A stretch of DNA of 64,000 bases from JBHEBG01 sp046557915 (GTDB lineage Bacteria; Bacteroidota; Bacteroidia; Flavobacteriales; Flavobacteriaceae). Of the stretch, positions 7,530 to 15,985 are shown piece by piece. A program made the position numbers and the translations under genes. The notes below the pieces were generated by a model, which did not search any database, was not told the origin of the DNA, and saw only the letters and a program-made list of their open reading frames with translations. Where the stretch lies: assembly GCF_046557915.1 (NCBI RefSeq), contig NZ_JBHEBG010000002.1, positions 620,001 to 684,000 on the forward strand, in the 5' to 3' direction. Every line of letters begins with the position of its first letter. Within the stretch, counting starts at the first letter, position 1.

Positions 7530-8364
7530 AGACCCGGGTTATTCTAATCCCATCCGATCCAATTTCGATCTTCCGCTCTTTGTACAATGCGCCAATTCCT
7601 TTCTTAAAAACCTTTTTGCTAAGTTGCAGTACTTCCTTTATTTCTTCTGGGTCGGATTTATCATGTAAGTTTAGGAATCCGCCTTCGGCCACCAATTTTT
7701 CGTATATTTTTTTGGCTGCAGGTTCTAATCCGGCGTAGCCCAGTGGTTGTAAAGAAACATCAATTTTATTATCGGGTCTAATGTTTTTTATGTACCCCTT
7801 CATTTTATCACCTATCGCAATTTTTTTAAAAACTTCATTACTAAATACCAGTCCCTTATGCAGCTGGTTAATGATAACCTCCCAGCCAAGGTCTGTGTTT
7901 CTGGTAATAATAATGTCGACCTCATCATTTGGTTTAACCGTTAACTCTTCATTGCTTACAAACCTGTCCAATTTGTTGGACCCAACAAGTCTAAACGATT
8001 GCTCGTCCAAAAAGCAATGGATTACATACCACTGATTTTCTTGCATATTGCTTCGCTGCTCACTAAAGGGTACCAAAAGATGCTTTTCCAATCCCCAATC
8101 CATAAAGGCACCAAATTTGTTCACCTCCGCCACTTTTAATAGTGAAAAACCATTTCTAATAATATAAGGCTTCAGGGTTGTAGCAATAGGGCGTTCTTCA
8201 TGATCCAAATAACAAAAAATACGGAGATCGTCCCCTATTTCGTAGCCCTTGGGAACATATTTATTGGGTAACAGTACATCATGGCCTTCTCCGTCGGTCA
8301 AAAAGATACCGACGCTGGTGTCCCTGTCTATTTTTAAGGTATTGTAATTTCCAAGTTCGATCAT
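7528..8364 (-). CDS. CvfB-like S1 RNA-binding protein
   Basis: A 278-residue protein matching the CvfB/YitL layout: a row of S1-like OB folds (first about 5-60, second around FGAFMDWGLEKHLLVPF, third around KGYIKNIRPDNKIDVSLQP) and a C-terminal winged helix (DPEEIKEVLQLSKKVFKKG). The family binds RNA and affects virulence factor or general gene expression in staphylococci; its role here is unknown. I chose the ATG at 8364 (MIELGNYN) over one ten codons upstream, because that one sits in the U-tract of the terminator at 8395-8420. It follows the DUF2853 gene on the same strand. Confidence 0.88.
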   Translation of the reverse strand: MIELGNYNTLKIDRDTSVGIFLTDGEGHDVLLPNKYVPKGYEIGDDLRIFCYLDHEERPIATTLKPYIIRNGFSLLKVAEVNKFGAFMDWGLEKHLLVPFSEQRSNMQENQWYVIHCFLDEQSFRLVGSNKLDRFVSNEELTVKPNDEVDIIITRNTDLGWEVIINQLHKGLVFSNEVFKKIAIGDKMKGYIKNIRPDNKIDVSLQPLGYAGLEPAAKKIYEKLVAEGGFLNLHDKSDPEEIKEVLQLSKKVFKKGIGALYKERKIEIGSDGIRITRV

Positions 8365-8394
8365 GGCGCAAAAATACGCTTTAAAAATGGTCAT

Positions 8395-8420
8395 AAAAAA
8401 GCCGTTCGGTAAAGAACGGC
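8395..8420 (-). terminator. Intrinsic terminator after the DUF2853 gene
   Basis: A perfect 7-bp stem, GCCGTTC (8401-8407) with GAACGGC (8414-8420), is followed on the minus strand by six T residues (8400-8395). Confidence 0.85.
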
Positions 8421-8438
8421 CTCATACTCTTCAAAGAA

Positions 8439-8780
8439 TTAGTTGTAAACACTTTCTTTGCTAAAATGTTTGGCAAGCATATAGTAGACCACCGCCCTGT
8501 GTTTGTTTTTTTCGGAAGCGCCATACTTTTGCAGTACTCCATTTACAGCCTTCATAAGCTCTGGTCCTTCTGCCATACCCAGTTTTTTAATTAGAAAGTT
8601 GTTTTTTACGGTCTCCAATTCTTTTTCATCGGAGCTAGATACCTTGGAAGAATCCCTGTTGTATATGGCAGGGCCCAAACCTTTGGCTACTTTGGTCAGC
8701 AAATCCATATCGGGGGTTTCCCCGAATTTCTCCTTAATGTCCTCGGCGTATTTAACAATTAACTCATCTCGTTTGCTCAT
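8439..8780 (-). CDS. DUF2853 family protein
   Basis: A 113-residue soluble helical protein starting MSKRDELIVKYAEDIKEK, matching DUF2853, a small family of unknown function in Proteobacteria and Bacteroidetes. It is 30 bp downstream of menD and is followed by an intrinsic terminator, so it probably ends the menI-menF-menD transcript. No catalytic motif is apparent. Confidence 0.85.
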   Translation of the reverse strand: MSKRDELIVKYAEDIKEKFGETPDMDLLTKVAKGLGPAIYNRDSSKVSSSDEKELETVKNNFLIKKLGMAEGPELMKAVNGVLQKYGASEKNKHRAVVYYMLAKHFSKESVYN

Positions 8781-8810
8781 AGTGGTCAGCGTTCTTGTAT
8801 TAATAATATC

Positions 8811-10568
8811 CTAAGTTAGGAAATCAAAGTAATCGAGCAAAATTTTATCATTGATCAAACGTGGCGTATCTATTTCCAAAAGTTTTGGTCTTTCAGACTT
8901 TTCATAAAAGTGGCTCAATGCATCTTTTAAACCGTTGGTGTCCCCAACACGATTATAATCAAAACCATGCATTTTACAAAGATCCTGTGCACTGTATTGA
9001 TGTGTAGTTTCAAAAAATGATTCAAAATTCTGCGTCTCTTCCTTTCCTGGTAGTATCCGAAAAATACCTCCCCCATTATTGTTGATTAAAATGATACGGA
9101 AATCGGGGCGTATGTACTGGTTCCATAGGGCATTACTATCATAGTAAAAGCTTAGATCACCTGTAATGAAAATTGTGGGGCTTTCCGAATGCACAGACGC
9201 ACCAACAGCTGTAGAGGTGCTCCCATCTATTCCGCTGGTGCCCCTATTGCAAAAAACTCGTAACGACGGGTCTAAATCAAATAACTGCGTATACCGTACA
9301 GCTGAACTATTGGCCAACTGCAACTGATAACCACGGGGTATCCGAGCCAGCATGTGATGAAAAGCAAGCATATCCGTAAAGGGAATAGTATCTAGGTATT
9401 TTGCCCTTTTTAGAACGTAGGCATCTCTTATTGAAGCCCAGGTTTTGTAATAGTTACTATCTGTTGTAATGGTCCTCGCAAGAAAACCCTCAAAAAAACG
9501 GTTGGTATCTGTTTTAAAGTGGTGCGATAAACAAAAGAAAGTATCGTTGGCCTTTTTGTTGCCTACATGCCAGTGGTGCTCCGGTTTAAATTTTCGTAGA
9601 AAGGACTTTATTTTTTTTGAAACTATAAGCCCACCAAAAGTAAGTAGCACATCTGGCTGTAATTCGCTAAAAAGTTGTTGTGTATTGTTAGACTTTTCCA
9701 AGGGTGCAATAATGCCATCGATACTGGGGAAAAAATTAGGATGATGAAGGTTGGATGTGGTTTCGGTAAATACCAGTACGGAAGTATCGCTACCCAAAAC
9801 ATCCAAAAAATGTTGTGATATGGTATTGGGGTAGTTGGCTCCTACCAGCACCATTTTTTTTTTGCTTTTGTTCCAGATATCCACGAACTCGTTTGAGATC
9901 ACCGGCATGTCTTCGGGGGTGGTATCCTCTGGAAAAAGGGCAGGTGCAATAGAAGGCGACGAAAGCTTATCATAGAGTGGTTCTTCCATAGGTACGTTAA
10001 TGTGAACCGGGGTCCTTTCCGAAAGCGTTAATTGCAATGCCTTATGCAATTCTTGATCATTATAAGCTTGGATGTCTTGTTGGTTCTTTTGAATGGAAAT
10101 GGTTTCGTCTATGAGGTCTTCCGCAAATTTTCCAATCGTTTGGGTTGCATGCGAAATATCTTGCTTAAGATTGGCAGAATACCCTATGTGCCTTTCAAAA
10201 ACATGATCTTGTCTAATGGTCTGCCCGTCACCGATATCAATTTTATAACTGGGTCTATCCGCAGAGATTACCACTAAGGGAACATCACTGTAAAACGCTT
10301 CGGCCACTGCAGGGTAATAGTTGAGCAATGCACTACCCGATGTACAAACAACGGCTACCGCTTGCTGCTGCTGTTGGGCAATGCCCAAGGCAAAAAATGC
10401 GGCACAACGCTCATCTACAATACTATAACAGTTGAAAAAAGGATCTTCCGAAAAGCCAATAATCAAAGGGGCGTTTCTAGAACCCGGGGAGATAACAATA
10501 TTTTTAATGCCCTTTTCCTTACATTGTAAAATAACGGTCTGGGCAGAAGGAATGCTAGAATATTTCAT
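8811..10568 (-). CDS. menD: SEPHCHC synthase MenD
   Basis: A 585-residue thiamine-diphosphate enzyme. Family blocks are visible in order: VISPGSRNAPL near residue 25, VDERCAAFFALGIAQ near 53, CTSGSALLNYYPAVAEA near 76, and the ThDP/Mg block starting GDLSF and ending INNNGGGIF in the C-terminal third. It joins isochorismate and 2-oxoglutarate in the first committed step of menaquinone synthesis. It lies 47 bp after menF. In many genomes menB follows menD; here DUF2853 does. Confidence 0.96.
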   Translation of the reverse strand: MKYSSIPSAQTVILQCKEKGIKNIVISPGSRNAPLIIGFSEDPFFNCYSIVDERCAAFFALGIAQQQQQAVAVVCTSGSALLNYYPAVAEAFYSDVPLVVISADRPSYKIDIGDGQTIRQDHVFERHIGYSANLKQDISHATQTIGKFAEDLIDETISIQKNQQDIQAYNDQELHKALQLTLSERTPVHINVPMEEPLYDKLSSPSIAPALFPEDTTPEDMPVISNEFVDIWNKSKKKMVLVGANYPNTISQHFLDVLGSDTSVLVFTETTSNLHHPNFFPSIDGIIAPLEKSNNTQQLFSELQPDVLLTFGGLIVSKKIKSFLRKFKPEHHWHVGNKKANDTFFCLSHHFKTDTNRFFEGFLARTITTDSNYYKTWASIRDAYVLKRAKYLDTIPFTDMLAFHHMLARIPRGYQLQLANSSAVRYTQLFDLDPSLRVFCNRGTSGIDGSTSTAVGASVHSESPTIFITGDLSFYYDSNALWNQYIRPDFRIILINNNGGGIFRILPGKEETQNFESFFETTHQYSAQDLCKMHGFDYNRVGDTNGLKDALSHFYEKSERPKLLEIDTPRLINDKILLDYFDFLT

Positions 10569-10615
10569 TGATTACAAAAATACGAACCCGACATGTGTAA
10601 ACCCAATTCCCATCC

Positions 10616-11734
10616 CTATTTCTTATCAAAATTTAAGAGTACTTTTAGCATGGTTGCACTTTTTGCAACGGTTTCCTTCCATTCTTTTTTTGGATCGGAA
10701 TCCTGGGTGATTCCGCCACCTACGTAAACGGATGCTTCATTATTATTTAGTTGCAGACACCGCAGGTTTACAAAGAGTGCAGTAGTCTTTTTTAGGGTTC
10801 TGAAGGCTTTGTTTTCTTGATTTTTTCGTCTTTGTGGTCGCCCTTGTTCCAACACAAGATTTAATTCACCCAAAAAGCCTGCGTAGTACTCCCTGTCATA
10901 GTTTTCATTTTGAGCTATAAAATTAAGGGCCTGAGGTTTGGGAAAACCGCACACCGCGGGTGTGGGGTGCAATACCTTTATAATTGGCCCTAGCACATCT
11001 TCCTTAACGGTTCCGTAAATTAAGTTCCGTAAATGCCATACCCCTCCGGCCCTAACAGATTCCAAGGGAGCCACGGTGAGGTCTGTCACCTTATCTTTTA
11101 AAACTTCCGTAATGTATTGGGTAACCAATTTTTGTTCTTCCAGTTCTTTTTGTCCCCATGTAGGTTCTTCTTTTTCCCTAAAAGGAACGGTACCAGCCAA
11201 GGACATGGTAGATAGTCTTTTGTTTTGAATGTGCAACAACATTTCTGGTGTAGCTCCTAACCAGGTGCCCACCTTGGGATGGTGCCATAAGTAGCAAAAA
11301 GCATCGGGATAACTGGCCAATAGATCTTGTAACAATACCAAAGGATCTTTGTTGGAAGGTACTTTCAGTTTTCGTGAAAGTACTACTTTGGACATATGTC
11401 CTTCCCTAATGGAGGCTATTGCCTTGTTTATTAAACCGGTATATAGTACCTCTTGTTCCTTTTGGGGCAGTAGTGTCCTTTTTTTACTGAAAACGGGCAC
11501 CTCAATTTTAATTTGGCATCGATGGCACTGATCTGGTTTTAATAAAACTGCCGTTTCCGACGCATTAAAAGGTACAAACACAAAACCTGCTTCGTTGAAG
11601 TCTTTCAAATGGTTTAGTTTATCGTCCTTTTGAAAGATAGCGGTAACCATACTTTCTTTAGGTTTTCTGTAAACGACAAAAGGTAAGTTTGCCAAATATT
11701 GAGCCTCAATTTTAGAAAGTAAATCCGAAAGCAT
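10616..11734 (-). CDS. menF: Isochorismate synthase MenF
   Basis: A 372-residue chorismate-utilising enzyme. Motifs in order: SKVVLSRK, LGATPEMLL, SLAGTVPF, the HLRNLIYG segment, HPTPAVCGFPK, the REYYAGFLGEL metal-binding segment and YVGGGIT near the C-terminus. Length and motifs fit an isochorismate synthase rather than anthranilate synthase, and menD next door supports menaquinone rather than siderophore use. It starts 1 bp after the thioesterase gene ends, so the two are probably translationally coupled. Confidence 0.95.
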   Translation of the reverse strand: MLSDLLSKIEAQYLANLPFVVYRKPKESMVTAIFQKDDKLNHLKDFNEAGFVFVPFNASETAVLLKPDQCHRCQIKIEVPVFSKKRTLLPQKEQEVLYTGLINKAIASIREGHMSKVVLSRKLKVPSNKDPLVLLQDLLASYPDAFCYLWHHPKVGTWLGATPEMLLHIQNKRLSTMSLAGTVPFREKEEPTWGQKELEEQKLVTQYITEVLKDKVTDLTVAPLESVRAGGVWHLRNLIYGTVKEDVLGPIIKVLHPTPAVCGFPKPQALNFIAQNENYDREYYAGFLGELNLVLEQGRPQRRKNQENKAFRTLKKTTALFVNLRCLQLNNNEASVYVGGGITQDSDPKKEWKETVAKSATMLKVLLNFDKK

Positions 11735-11735
11735 A

Positions 11736-12158
11736 TTAGGTCTTAGGTAATGCTATGGTAGTAAGCTTACAAACCGAAACAAGTGCGCCTTCCGCATCGG
11801 TGATCTTTATTTCCCAAAGCTGGGTGGTACGACCTTTATGTAAAATCATGGCCTTGGCGAATACCTCCCCTTCCCGAATACCTTTTACATGATTGGCCGC
11901 AATTTCTATGCCCCGCACATAAAATTTTTGTGCATCCAAAAAGATGTAGGAAGCGGCACTGCCAACGCTCTCGGCCAATGCAACGGAGGCTCCGCCGTGC
12001 AGTACGCCATCTGGCTGATGTACCTTTGGTGTTACCGGCATTTTGGCCACTAAAAAATTTTCCCCAACATCTATATATTCAATTCCCAAGGTTTCCATTA
12101 AAGTACCCTTTGTAATATCATTACAGACCTTAAGGATTTTTTCTTTGTATTCGTTCAT
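11736..12158 (-). CDS. menI: Hotdog-fold thioesterase, probable DHNA-CoA hydrolase MenI
   Basis: A 140-residue single-hotdog protein. The active-site segment HGGASVALAESVGS carries the catalytic glutamate seen in E. coli MenI (YdiI), and ANHVKGIREGEVF matches the following conserved strand. The position directly before menF supports hydrolysis of DHNA-CoA; a general PaaI-like role is the alternative. I chose the ATG at 12158 (MNEYKEK) over an upstream ATG at 12185 because the minus-strand -7-like element TAATTTTA lies between them at 12180-12173. The gene is divergent from a TetR gene. Confidence 0.85.
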   Translation of the reverse strand: MNEYKEKILKVCNDITKGTLMETLGIEYIDVGENFLVAKMPVTPKVHQPDGVLHGGASVALAESVGSAASYIFLDAQKFYVRGIEIAANHVKGIREGEVFAKAMILHKGRTTQLWEIKITDAEGALVSVCKLTTIALPKT

Positions 12159-12206
12159 GTACCTATTTTTTGTAAAATTAAGCAATACTATCTCAATGGA
12201 ATCTAT

Positions 12207-12235
12207 TATATTTGATTTTATTTTAACGAACGTTC
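12207..12235 (+). promoter_or_regulatory. Promoter and possible operator of the TetR gene
   Basis: A perfect -7 element TATATTTG (12207-12214) is followed by the palindrome GAACGTTC (12228-12235), which would sit just downstream of the transcript start. This position suits self-repression by the TetR protein. The palindrome is only 8 bp and no -33 element is clear. Confidence 0.42.
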
Positions 12236-12241
12236 AATAAA

Positions 12242-12802
12242 ATGCCAAGAATAAAAACATCCAAAGAAGCCGTACTGGAAAAAGTAATCCATACCATTCG
12301 TAAAAAAGGTATTGGTAATAGTAGTATGAGTGAGCTTGCACACGAGTGTGGCATTCAAAAATCGCATTTTTACTACTATTTTGACAGTAAGGAAGATCTC
12401 ATAAAAGACGTGTTAGCCACAGTAAACAGCTATATGGGGTATAACATGAACAAAATATTGAGCAACAGTTCCTTGTCCACGAAAGAAAAATTACAAGCCT
12501 TGGACAAGCTGATATATAAACTTTTTCTTAAGAACGATGGCGGTTGCGTAATGGCCAATGCCGCCCTGGAATCTGCCCATGCCAATCCCCTATACTTTGA
12601 TGAAATAAAGCTTTTTTTTGAAAATTTTATTGCTGGAATAAAACAATTATTGGAGGAGAACCAAGGGGTACAACAGACCCAAGAACTGGCCGAGCAGATT
12701 GTACAGGACATTGAGGGTGGTATTCTTTTGATGCGGGTCTATAACAACGCCAAGTACCTTAAGAATGCCATAGCACGAATGTATAATCTAATTCTTCAGT
12801 AG
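12242..12802 (+). CDS. TetR/AcrR family transcriptional regulator
   Basis: A 186-residue protein with an N-terminal helix-turn-helix (about 8-55; MSELAHECGIQKSHFYYYF is the recognition region) and an all-helical ligand-binding domain. It is divergent from menI and comes 69 bp before an alpha/beta hydrolase gene on the same strand, so it may control itself and the enzymes downstream. Ligand unknown. Confidence 0.9.
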   Translation: MPRIKTSKEAVLEKVIHTIRKKGIGNSSMSELAHECGIQKSHFYYYFDSKEDLIKDVLATVNSYMGYNMNKILSNSSLSTKEKLQALDKLIYKLFLKNDGGCVMANAALESAHANPLYFDEIKLFFENFIAGIKQLLEENQGVQQTQELAEQIVQDIEGGILLMRVYNNAKYLKNAIARMYNLILQ

Positions 12803-12871
12803 ATAGGTCGCAATCAGTAAATTCTAAAAGGCATTCTTATATATTCCTTTCCGTGCACACGAACAAACAGT

Positions 12872-13720
12872 ATGAAAAAAATCAAAATTATAACCGCAGA
12901 TAATTACCAAATAACCGCACATAGGTTTGGAGACTTGCCACATACCGACAAGACCTTTGTAATTGCGGGTGGCATTGGCCTGCCACAATGGTTCTTCTTC
13001 AATTTTGCCGAATGGTTATCACACCAAGGATGCACGGCTTACATTTTTGATTATAGGGGAATTAGCATGTCCAAACCCCCTACCTTAAAAGGTATGCATG
13101 CTACCCTCCACGATTGGGCCACCAAAGATTTTGTCGCGCTAACGGATTATGTTAGAAAGGAACATCCAAATAGTACCTTGTTCCATGTTGGACATAGTTT
13201 TGGCGGTAATAGCTTGGGAATGGCAACTGCATATAGGCATTACACCAGATTTCTGATGGTAGGTTCGCAATATGGCTACTACAAGAACTTTCCCTTGCAT
13301 ATGCAACTGAGTATTTTTCTGGGATTTGGTTTCTTGGTACCTTTTCTATCCCCACTCTTGGGGTATTTCCCATCTAACCGGATAGGCTTGGGACACCCTT
13401 TACCTAAGCGAGTAGCATTGGATTGGGCGACACTATTACTAGATAAAGGCTCTGTTTTTACCGTAGCCGAACGTTATGGTGAAAACCACTACCACAATAT
13501 TACGCAACCCATATTGGCCATAAGCATAGATGACGATACCTTTGCCCCCAAGAAATCGGTAGATGTTTTGGCGGAAAAGGGATTTGGAAATGCAGCTGTT
13601 ACCCGCTTGCATTTGGTACCCGATGATTACGGAATAAAACGTCTGGGGCATAATAACTTTTTTAGAAAAAAATATAAAGAGCAACTTTGGCCAATAGTAA
13701 CGGAGTGGTTTCAGATTTAA
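12872..13720 (+). CDS. Alpha/beta hydrolase
   Basis: A 282-residue soluble hydrolase. It has the oxyanion-side segment AGGIGLPQWFF, the nucleophile elbow GHSFGG (near residue 110), an acidic residue in SIDDDTFAP, and a likely catalytic histidine in LGHNNFFR near the C-terminus. The pattern resembles COG4757-type predicted hydrolases rather than MenH. No signal peptide is seen. It follows the TetR gene; the stop is 11 bp from the next start. Confidence 0.87.
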   Translation: MKKIKIITADNYQITAHRFGDLPHTDKTFVIAGGIGLPQWFFFNFAEWLSHQGCTAYIFDYRGISMSKPPTLKGMHATLHDWATKDFVALTDYVRKEHPNSTLFHVGHSFGGNSLGMATAYRHYTRFLMVGSQYGYYKNFPLHMQLSIFLGFGFLVPFLSPLLGYFPSNRIGLGHPLPKRVALDWATLLLDKGSVFTVAERYGENHYHNITQPILAISIDDDTFAPKKSVDVLAEKGFGNAAVTRLHLVPDDYGIKRLGHNNFFRKKYKEQLWPIVTEWFQI

Positions 13721-13731
13721 TAATAACAACT

Positions 13732-14373
13732 ATGGATGCAGTATATTTAGAACCAACCTATTTTATAGACAGTGATCACCCTAGAATTATTGCCTTTTCC
13801 GAGGCAATTACGAAAGATCGTATCACAGAACGAGAAAAGGTAATTGCACTCTTTAACGCAGTACGCGATGGTCTTTTTTATAATCCGTATTACTTGGATT
13901 TTAGAAAAGAAGCTCTTGTAGCAAGCGCTATCTGTAATAAACGTACCGCCTATTGTATAGAAAAAGCGATTTTGCTCTGTGCTTGTCTACGCGCTACAAA
14001 AATACCGGCTAGATTAAATTTCGGAAATGTGCGCAACCACATTGCGGTTGATAGGTTAACCGAGGTTTTAAAAACCGATGTTCTGGTTTTCCATGGGTGT
14101 ACCGAAGTGTTTTTGGACGATAAATGGATAAAAATAACCCCCGCATTTAACAAAAGTCTATGTAACAAATTGGATGTTCCGGTATTGGAGTTTGACGGTT
14201 ATACCGATGCCGTCTTTCAACAATTTGATAACGACGGACGTACATTTATGGAATATTTACACAGTTATGGTAGTTTTGCAGATATGCCTTACGAGCTAAG
14301 TCTTTCTGAAATAACCAAGCATTACCCTCATTTACCGATACCGGATAATTTAATTTGGGATTTTACCAATTAG
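13732..14373 (+). CDS. Transglutaminase-like domain protein
   Basis: A 213-residue protein. TAYCIEKAILLCACLRATKIPAR matches the active-site helix of transglutaminase-like (papain-fold) domains in its spacing, with Cys in AYC and the usual GIPAR-like tail (shown here in two parts: AYCIEKA and KIPAR). The segment HGCTEVFLDDKWIKITPAF supplies the histidine strand, but the usual final aspartate is not obvious. I chose the ATG at 13732 (MDAVYLEP), as the longer frame begins inside the preceding gene. Three base pairs separate it from the next gene. Confidence 0.75.
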   Translation: MDAVYLEPTYFIDSDHPRIIAFSEAITKDRITEREKVIALFNAVRDGLFYNPYYLDFRKEALVASAICNKRTAYCIEKAILLCACLRATKIPARLNFGNVRNHIAVDRLTEVLKTDVLVFHGCTEVFLDDKWIKITPAFNKSLCNKLDVPVLEFDGYTDAVFQQFDNDGRTFMEYLHSYGSFADMPYELSLSEITKHYPHLPIPDNLIWDFTN

Positions 14374-14376
14374 GCA

Positions 14377-15021
14377 ATGAAGCATCAAGAAAAACAGGTT
14401 ACTTATACCACAACCAACTCCTACGCTACCTTAAACCAATTGTCCAAAAAAACAAAATACGTTTGGTTGGTTTGCCATGGCATCGGTTATTTAAGCAAAT
14501 ATTTTTTAAAGTACTTTGAAGGGTTACCACCTGGGGAAAACTATATCATTGCACCCCAAGCCCCATCCAAATACTATCTAAATGGCGAATATAGGCACGT
14601 GGGCGCCAGTTGGCTTACCCGCGAAAATACGGCTACTGAAATAACCAATGTGGTGACGTATATCAGTGCCGTATTGACTGCAGAGCGCCTTCCTCTACAT
14701 TGTAAGCTTATTGTTTTTGGGTATTCGCAAGGGGCTGCCATAGCAGCCCGCTGGGTAGCCAGAACACAGCAAAAGTGTCATCAATTGGTATTACATTCTG
14801 GGAGTATTCCTAACGAGCTGGTACCTGCCGATTTCGATTTTTTAAAGGAAAACAATACCCAAGTTACCATCTTGGTTGGCAATAAGGACGAATATCTTAA
14901 TCCGGAGCGTATGGAACTGGAATCAAAAAAAATAGATACCCTCTTTCAAGGAAGGGCAAAACAAGTTATTTTTGAAGGGAAACACGAGGTAAACAAAAAA
15001 CTGATCAACTCCCTGATTTAA
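14377..15021 (+). CDS. Phospholipase/carboxylesterase-type alpha/beta hydrolase
   Basis: A 214-residue small serine hydrolase. The nucleophile elbow is GYSQGA, the acid lies in GNKDEYL and the histidine in GKHEVN, in the usual order and spacing of the Abhydrolase_2 (YpfH/carboxylesterase) family. VWLVCHGIG is the first strand with the HG oxyanion motif. Its stop overlaps the next start (TAATG), so translation is coupled to the acetyltransferase. Confidence 0.87.
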   Translation: MKHQEKQVTYTTTNSYATLNQLSKKTKYVWLVCHGIGYLSKYFLKYFEGLPPGENYIIAPQAPSKYYLNGEYRHVGASWLTRENTATEITNVVTYISAVLTAERLPLHCKLIVFGYSQGAAIAARWVARTQQKCHQLVLHSGSIPNELVPADFDFLKENNTQVTILVGNKDEYLNPERMELESKKIDTLFQGRAKQVIFEGKHEVNKKLINSLI

Positions 15022-15581
15022 TGCAAAATACCATTACCCTAGAAAACGATTTTGTAAAGGTATCGCCTTTAACCTTAGACAATTATCATCATTTAATACC
15101 TGTGGCCTCCCAACCTGGATTGGTGAAGTACTCCCCTACGGATATAGAAACACCCGAATCGCTCAAAGACTATACTGAAACAGCTTTACTGCACTATAAA
15201 CAGGGTAGTTGTATTCCTTTTATCATTTATAATAAAACAGCCCAAGCCTATGCCGGTTGTACCAGATATATGAACATAGATCAAAGAAATAAGGTATTGG
15301 AAATAGGCTCTACCTGGATTGGTAAGGAATTTCAGGGCAGCGGGTTAAACGGCCACATAAAAAAATTGATGCTAGACCATGCTTTTGGCCCTATGGGTTT
15401 TGAGAAAGTTGAATTTAGAGTTGATGAAAGGAACATTAGGTCTAGAAAAGCCGTAGAGAAATTAGGATGTCGGTTAGAGGGAATCTTAGTTAAAAATGTA
15501 TATCTGCTCGATGGTTTTAAGCGGAATACCTGTTGCTATGGTCTGTTGAAAGAAGAGTGGATTAAAAATAATACAGCTTAA
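15021..15581 (+). CDS. GNAT family N-acetyltransferase (RimJ/RimL type)
   Basis: A 186-residue GNAT protein. The acetyl-CoA-binding segment is IGKEFQGSGLNGHIKKL, followed by the conserved EFRVDERNIRSRKAVEKLG (motif B) and a GILVKNVYLLDG tail typical of RimJ/RimL-like acetyltransferases. The substrate is not deducible. The start codon overlaps the preceding stop by one base. Confidence 0.9.
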   Translation: MQNTITLENDFVKVSPLTLDNYHHLIPVASQPGLVKYSPTDIETPESLKDYTETALLHYKQGSCIPFIIYNKTAQAYAGCTRYMNIDQRNKVLEIGSTWIGKEFQGSGLNGHIKKLMLDHAFGPMGFEKVEFRVDERNIRSRKAVEKLGCRLEGILVKNVYLLDGFKRNTCCYGLLKEEWIKNNTA

Positions 15582-15592
15582 AGGCCTGCTGC

Positions 15593-15985
15593 ATGAAACA
15601 AAAAATAGCAACCATAAGTTTGGTAGTAGAGGATTATGATAAGGCGATCGATTTTTATACCAATAAGCTCAACTTTGATCTTGTAAGCGATATTGTCTTG
15701 GATGCGGGCAAGCGATGGGTAGTAGTAGCGCCAAAAGGATCGGAGGAATGTGGTTTATTGCTGGCGCAAGCTGCAAATACCACACAAAAAAAGGCTATTG
15801 GAAACCAAACCGGTGGAAGGGTTTTTCTTTTTTTGCATACCGATGATTTTTGGCGAGATTATGATCGTATGCTTAAAAAAGGTGTTCAATTTAATGAAAC
15901 CCCGCGTGAAGAGGTATATGGTACTGTTGCCGTTTTTCAGGACCTCTATGGTAACCTTTGGGATTTGTTACAACCCAAATCCTAA
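15593..15985 (+). CDS. VOC family (glyoxalase/bleomycin resistance-like) protein
   Basis: A 130-residue protein with two beta-alpha-beta-beta-beta modules. It begins ATISLVVEDYDKAIDFYTNKLNF-like (family start, with a conserved DF-Y turn) and ends with FQDLYGNLWDLLQP, the usual metal-ligand strand with E/D replaced around the last position. Typical for single-domain VOC proteins of unknown substrate. Its 3' end overlaps that of the convergent gene by 4 bp. Confidence 0.88.
   Translation: MKQKIATISLVVEDYDKAIDFYTNKLNFDLVSDIVLDAGKRWVVVAPKGSEECGLLLAQAANTTQKKAIGNQTGGRVFLFLHTDDFWRDYDRMLKKGVQFNETPREEVYGTVAVFQDLYGNLWDLLQPKS

Noticed and set aside
12872..13720. Alpha/beta hydrolase as MenH, completing the menaquinone set
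   Set aside because: It is on the opposite strand beyond the TetR gene, and its blocks (GHSFGG, long N-terminal AGGIGLP segment) fit COG4757-like hydrolases better than MenH.
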